Part shown: piece by piece, positions 5,701 to 7,888 of the stretch
Layout of the letters: the number at the start of each line of letters is the position of its first letter
How positions within the stretch are numbered: the stretch's first letter is position 1
Assembly: GCA_021796175.1 (NCBI GenBank)
Contig: JAJYOM010000001.1
Coordinates: 37,178-45,065, forward strand
Origin: Thermoplasmata archaeon
GTDB taxonomy: Archaea > Thermoplasmatota > Thermoplasmata > Sysuiplasmatales > Sysuiplasmataceae
DNA: 7,888 nt
Direction of reading: 5' to 3'
Notes under the pieces: model-generated
The model's database searches: none
What the model was told of the DNA's origin: nothing
The model's input: only the letters and a program-made list of their open reading frames with translations
Translations under genes and position numbers: made by a program

Positions 5701-7675
5701 GGTCCACTATTCCCTGGAGCTGGTCAGCTATGCTTATTCTCTGGGAAAAATTCGTCACATCATTGAGCTGTATTGAGAGGTTGCTCACCAAATCGGTGAT
5801 CTGGTTCGTGTTGTAGAATACTCCGTTTATGGTTATATTCGTGTAAGGACCAAAGTAAAAGCCGTCCGCTACGAAGGCCTCGTTGTAGGCAGAAGCGAAG
5901 TAGCTTGTAGGATCTCCTGTTATTCCGGATATACCTAGGTCAGTGGCCTGGAAGGCATACACGTCTGTGTTGGCCACTTGTGTTGTGAAAGACATCTGCT
6001 CTACAGTTGTCTTTATACCGATTGCACTCCACTCCTGGGCAATGACTTCCGCAGCCTCGACGCCAAGCGGATCTTCCGAATAAGGTGAAATCTGGATGGT
6101 TATTGTGACCTGCGTGCCGAAATAGTACCACTCACCACTCACCTGTTTCATTCCGGAAATGTTTTTGATCATGCTCAACGCGAGCTGTGGGTTGTACGCA
6201 TAAATGTTGTCTGTGGAATTATACCAGACACTGTCAGCAATCGGTAATGCATTAGGACCATTGATATTGTAGCCTTCGTCGATGACCGCCGAAATATATG
6301 CTTTGTTGGAGGCATAGTCGAGCGCTTGCCTCAAAGCGGTGATGTTCAACGGTGCATACTGCGGCCTGCTATTGAGCTGAATGTAGCCGAAGGATGCAGC
6401 AGGCTTGTAGTAAATGTACGTGTTGGGCATAGTATGAATTGTGGGAATGAAAGTCGGTGGAAGTCCCCCCTCTATAGTATAAACCTGGCCAAGCTTTTCC
6501 GCCGTTGCTGCGTCGGAAACTGATGAGTACCTCGGAACGCTCAACTCATAGAATTTTGGTGTCCAGCGCTGCAGCGCGGTCGTATACTGAACGAAGTAAT
6601 GTGGATTGACTATCAGAAACCAGTTGCCTGTTGCCTCGTTCCAGTTGCCTGTTGGCATGCCATATCCTCCATTCATCATGAATGGCCCGCTGCCAACAAG
6701 ACCGGTGGCAACACCGGTCTTTGAATTGTAACCAACGTTCCAGTTATCATAACCATTAGGGGCTCCCGTATAGTTCCAGGCTCCCTGAGTCTCGGACCAA
6801 GCATGCTGTGACCAGATATGGTATGGAAGTATTGGGTCCAGTAGAACCGAATCTGTGAAGCTAGCGGACTGAGCGCTCAAGTAATACTGCACCGTCAGGT
6901 TTCCCTGTGGAACTACATTTACAACATTGAGATAGGTACCGCCGTAGTCGAGCGCCGAGCTGAGCATGAGCCAGCTGAGGACAAAGTCGGCAGACTGCAC
7001 ATAGTACGTCTGCATCGTTGCGGTTGGCCACTTGTACTGGTGGGTGAAGGAGTCAGTGGCGCCTGTGGTAAAGTTGTAAAGCGAGAACGATGTTTTGTTG
7101 CTGAACACATAGGTGCTGGAAGCTCCTGACGGAGTCCAGTCTGTCCACTGGACACCTGGCCTTATGTGGACAGTCCAGATGTAGGAGACACTCTGCTCGT
7201 TGCCCGTGATAGGACTGAACGTCTGCATGTTCTGTGAAGTGACATTGGTCTCGGTCCAACCTGTCGCCAGCCATGGAATCAAAGTGTTATTGGGAGCAAT
7301 ATTTGCAGGCGAGTCATAAATTTCATCCAGAAGGTAAAAACTGTAAACATCCGAAGCCAACCAGATATTGATATCTTCGACATTGTTTACGGACGCCATT
7401 ACATAAGTACCGTTTGTGTATCCCGGCTCCTGCATCGTTGTAGTCGGATATGTCCAGGAGGTTGCAGACGGGGTTGCAGATATCGATTGGCTGTGAGTAG
7501 GCAGAGTCATTGACCCCGCTGACACACTGCCCGATATGACAACAGCGCCGGCGACCGATGCAAGCAAAAATAGAGCAACTATGACAAGCACCGGCAAAAT
7601 CAGCTTCCTGGCTCTTCGCTCAAGTAGCTGGTAATTCTCTGACAGGCCCACTTTTCCTCCATTGATACCATTCAT
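2750..7675 (-). CDS. Giant membrane-anchored SBP_bac_5 substrate-binding protein with Ig-like domains and a seven-bladed beta-propeller
   Basis: Extracellular receptor of the adjacent peptide-class ABC importer; 1641 residues against about 500-900 for usual family members. Residues 25-47 form a hydrophobic helix after RRARK, with possible cleavage after VSA (51-53). About 85-705 is the SBP_bac_5 domain: INIWLASDVYSF (around W105), a WTVHIRPGVQW segment, LRQALDYASNK (448-458) and MYWNFLSLHL (around W696). About 714-826 is an Ig-like (Big_1-type) domain. A second Ig-like unit starts near 838, appears interrupted by a propeller at about 919-1217, and resumes with SGVTGSNGQINVML to about 1243. 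Further Ig-like domains lie near 1311-1415 and 1479-1572. Then come an S/T-rich stalk, a membrane helix at about 1594-1614 and a tail RARSGRGGKKQ plus acidic residues. Roughly forty N-X-S/T sequons suggest glycosylation. ATG at 7675 is chosen because GGAGGG lies 7 nt upstream; the GTG at 7690 overlaps that site. A stalk plus C-terminal anchor is known for archaeal peptide-binding proteins. Substrate unknown. Confidence 0.93.
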   Translation of the reverse strand: MNGINGGKVGLSENYQLLERRARKLILPVLVIVALFLLASVAGAVVISGSVSAGSMTLPTHSQSISATPSATSWTYPTTTMQEPGYTNGTYVMASVNNVEDINIWLASDVYSFYLLDEIYDSPANIAPNNTLIPWLATGWTETNVTSQNMQTFSPITGNEQSVSYIWTVHIRPGVQWTDWTPSGASSTYVFSNKTSFSLYNFTTGATDSFTHQYKWPTATMQTYYVQSADFVLSWLMLSSALDYGGTYLNVVNVVPQGNLTVQYYLSAQSASFTDSVLLDPILPYHIWSQHAWSETQGAWNYTGAPNGYDNWNVGYNSKTGVATGLVGSGPFMMNGGYGMPTGNWNEATGNWFLIVNPHYFVQYTTALQRWTPKFYELSVPRYSSVSDAATAEKLGQVYTIEGGLPPTFIPTIHTMPNTYIYYKPAASFGYIQLNSRPQYAPLNITALRQALDYASNKAYISAVIDEGYNINGPNALPIADSVWYNSTDNIYAYNPQLALSMIKNISGMKQVSGEWYYFGTQVTITIQISPYSEDPLGVEAAEVIAQEWSAIGIKTTVEQMSFTTQVANTDVYAFQATDLGISGITGDPTSYFASAYNEAFVADGFYFGPYTNITINGVFYNTNQITDLVSNLSIQLNDVTNFSQRISIADQLQGIVDQEATMIGLGYPIDIIPFTNTTFTGVVRSTLGQDSFMYWNFLSLHLRSAPLKTPVAPPIQLNVGVVTQDKVYFNGMYGNATIEVRNQFGQPVSGANVVVGSVPSGPLVNITSNNGTTNSQGVYNWEFVVYSQNNYPFTSDYGGRVNISVTATLPGSKAVPGSGSTRIDISPYPVQYDTSGMPVVLKGSSPQPFTITVINPATGKPLSGYAYSVGVLSGAMSISSGGSGQTVSNLSSFNAFGIGNQPAYVTNPLAQAIVKGASAITLGPDGNLYVASVTGTVYALSPPSSGAGSTLPISDSTPYGAVVASYRVGSNPNALVFNGSGDLIVANAGSDNLTVISTGVGSVENVTLPSSPDSNALAEYNNSVYVGLANGNVVVLNESTWKIVATVTLNAAAKPEAFTWGPNGMLYAADFGNGTVSEINATGATTSLLAVMPAGTGPDALVFNGSGNLFAANYGSDNLTVYNLTGTPVQSVDVGTGPTAIAMDGSGFLYVSNALSDNVTIINDSASISTIANIGVGTFPAGMAYNSADGNVYITDTASNNLTVVSSATFSAIVAIPDFYVTTISGVTGSNGQINVMLSPSPIYNYTANGNNSSSYVFIGDYAAGGPLSGLSGFAPIAQLTSATNNNPINGPMGFGVPQPMDLPVELSTVAPSVVLSISANTTTIPYSGLATVSVRALNSTGAPVSNYPVTVQLQDALAANRGLLTNSSGSQVMLFNPNVNFASTFLPGIQLSTDANGYANVTFSPQLYNIDYSPVTGNFLGFSSSPYTDPYLIPFDEFQLSALGASNQSALLTINSTQFEYNPQPSPVTTPYLAGAQYIGGLWFITGNETYTLYINSTENNAAGPTASSVAATVNVTNGTLSAGSVNTGASGSATLQYKAANVTAITPVGVTVTTAYGTYSETFYIIPHSSNSTTTTSPTTKTKTVTSIPSYMYALVGVFAALFVISTVLFARARSGRGGKKQPPVEPEESEPEEGRNS
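4311..4381 (-). repeat. Propeller blade 5, near-copy of blade 2
   Basis: Encodes residues 1099-1122 of the binding protein, starting PDALVFNGSGNLFAANYGSD. It matches residues 973-996 at 19 of 24 positions. The two copies are 126 residues apart, equal to three blades of 42 residues, which sets the repeat period of the propeller. Confidence 0.75.
4689..4759 (-). repeat. Propeller blade 2, near-copy of blade 5
   Basis: Encodes residues 973-996 of the binding protein, starting PNALVFNGSGDLIVANAGSD. The protein match to blade 5 is stronger than the DNA match, which is spread with many third-position differences, so the duplication is not very recent or has been shaped by selection on the protein. 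Confidence 0.75.
6620..6654 (-). repeat. 14-bp direct repeat within the binding-protein gene
   Basis: CCAGTTGCCTGTTG on the plus strand occurs at 6620-6633 and again at 6641-6654, 21 bp apart and in frame. It encodes a seven-residue tandem repeat (TGNWNEA then TGNWFLI) in the SBP domain. A probable small local duplication. Confidence 0.6.
6698..6721. repeat. Perfect 10-bp hairpin inside the binding-protein gene
   Basis: AAGACCGGTG (6698-6707) and CACCGGTCTT (6712-6721) are exact reverse complements around a 4-nt loop. In the operon mRNA the loop is UUGC; on the opposite strand it would be GCAA, a GNRA tetraloop. The stem encodes part of SKTGVATGLVGS. A role is unknown; it may be chance in a Gly/Thr-coding stretch. 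Confidence 0.6.
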
Positions 7676-7682
7676 CCTTTGA

Positions 7683-7688
7683 CCCTCC
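7683..7688 (-). promoter_or_regulatory. Shine-Dalgarno site deciding the start of the binding-protein gene
   Basis: GGAGGG on the minus strand ends 7 nt before the ATG at 7675, a good match to the 3' end of archaeal 16S rRNA. The alternative GTG at 7690 directly overlaps this element and has no comparable site before it, so the ATG start is preferred. Confidence 0.7.
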
Positions 7689-7733
7689 ACTTTCGGAAAA
7701 TCTGAGCAAATTAGTCTGGCTTTACCAATTCAT

Positions 7734-7784
7734 GGGGACTCATTCCCACAAGGGCTACAAAATATTTAAATGGCTCTAGTCCCC
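7734..7784. promoter_or_regulatory. 7-bp inverted repeat bracketing the TATA element (possible operator)
   Basis: GGGGACT at 7734-7740 is the exact reverse complement of AGTCCCC at 7778-7784. The pair lies symmetrically around the TATA element, one arm near the predicted transcription start and one upstream. The second arm also belongs to a small palindrome, GTCCC (7779-7783) and GGGAC (7791-7795). Two half-sites around a TATA box would suit a repressor, but arms this short can occur by chance. Confidence 0.3.
7759..7771 (-). promoter_or_regulatory. Probable TATA box of the transporter operon
   Basis: The minus strand reads ATTTAAATATTTT here, an AT-only block in an otherwise mixed upstream region and a good archaeal TATA-like element. 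With the usual spacing of about 25 nt, transcription would start near 7740, giving a 5' leader of about 65 nt to the ATG at 7675. The bases just upstream are not A-rich, so the BRE is weak. It is flanked by a 7-bp inverted repeat (7734-7740 and 7778-7784). Confidence 0.55.
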
Positions 7785-7888
7785 GGAAATGGGACGCTGA
7801 CAAAAAGTCCTGGTAACTACCAATGGCATACAATAAGACATTTTTTTTCCGGAATTAACCTCCGGCGGTTCTACTTCCATGCAATTGC
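7785..7888. other. Right-edge segment without a recognisable gene
   Basis: I see no supportable coding region. A minus-strand frame entering from the right edge ends at a TAG at about 7778-7780 after some 36 codons, too short and compositionally plain to call. The segment has eight consecutive T on the plus strand (7841-7848) and a weak inverted repeat, CCGGA at 7849-7853 with TCCGG at 7861-7865. Confidence 0.4.

Noticed and set aside
7841..7865. T8 run beside a small inverted repeat as a terminator
   Set aside because: The T-run lies on the wrong side of the repeat for a hairpin terminator, and no plus-strand gene ends nearby.
7778..7888. Short minus-strand frame entering from the right edge (about 36 codons)
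   Set aside because: Too short, no recognisable motif, and it ends inside the likely promoter region; it may be the tail of another gene but cannot be supported.
1..7888. CRISPR arrays, tRNA or rRNA genes, insertion sequences
   Set aside because: No regularly spaced repeats, cloverleaf-like segments, rRNA-like sequence or transposase motifs were seen on either strand.

Overview
The window looks like part of an archaeal chromosome, most plausibly from the class Thermoplasmata (inferred, low certainty at lower rank). The surface protein has a Ser/Thr-rich stalk, a C-terminal membrane anchor and roughly forty N-X-S/T sequons. The outward-facing domains are poor in charged residues, which suits a wall-less, glycosylated acidophile. 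A TATA-type promoter element, not a bacterial -35/-10 pair, precedes the operon.

All recognisable genes lie on the minus strand and read right to left as one peptide-type ABC importer operon. 7676-7888 is an upstream region with a TATA element and a good Shine-Dalgarno site. 2750-7675 encodes a 1641-residue substrate-binding protein: signal/anchor helix, SBP_bac_5 (DppA/OppA-like) domain, several Ig-like domains, a seven-bladed beta-propeller apparently nested within one of them, S/T stalk, C-terminal transmembrane helix and charged tail. A 56-bp gap with a T-run and a TATA-like element follows. 1707-2693 is an ordinary DppB/OppB-type permease. After a 10-bp gap, an open frame from 1696 runs off the left edge: a DppC/OppC-type permease carrying an extracytoplasmic insertion of about 465 residues between its first membrane helix and the start of its permease core. 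This frame has no stop inside the window, so it is easy to miss.

Together the genes encode the receptor and both membrane channel subunits of a di/oligopeptide-class importer. The ATPase genes (DppD/DppF type) are not in the window and would be expected beyond the left edge. The substrate cannot be read from the sequence.

The most unusual point is that both the binding protein and its DppC-type partner carry large propeller-like extracellular modules not found in standard members of these families. A perfect 29-bp inverted repeat at the left edge (1-29 and 251-279) lies inside the DppC-type gene. It is either an assembly fold-back or a real inversion-prone repeat, and it makes the last nine decoded residues of that gene unreliable.
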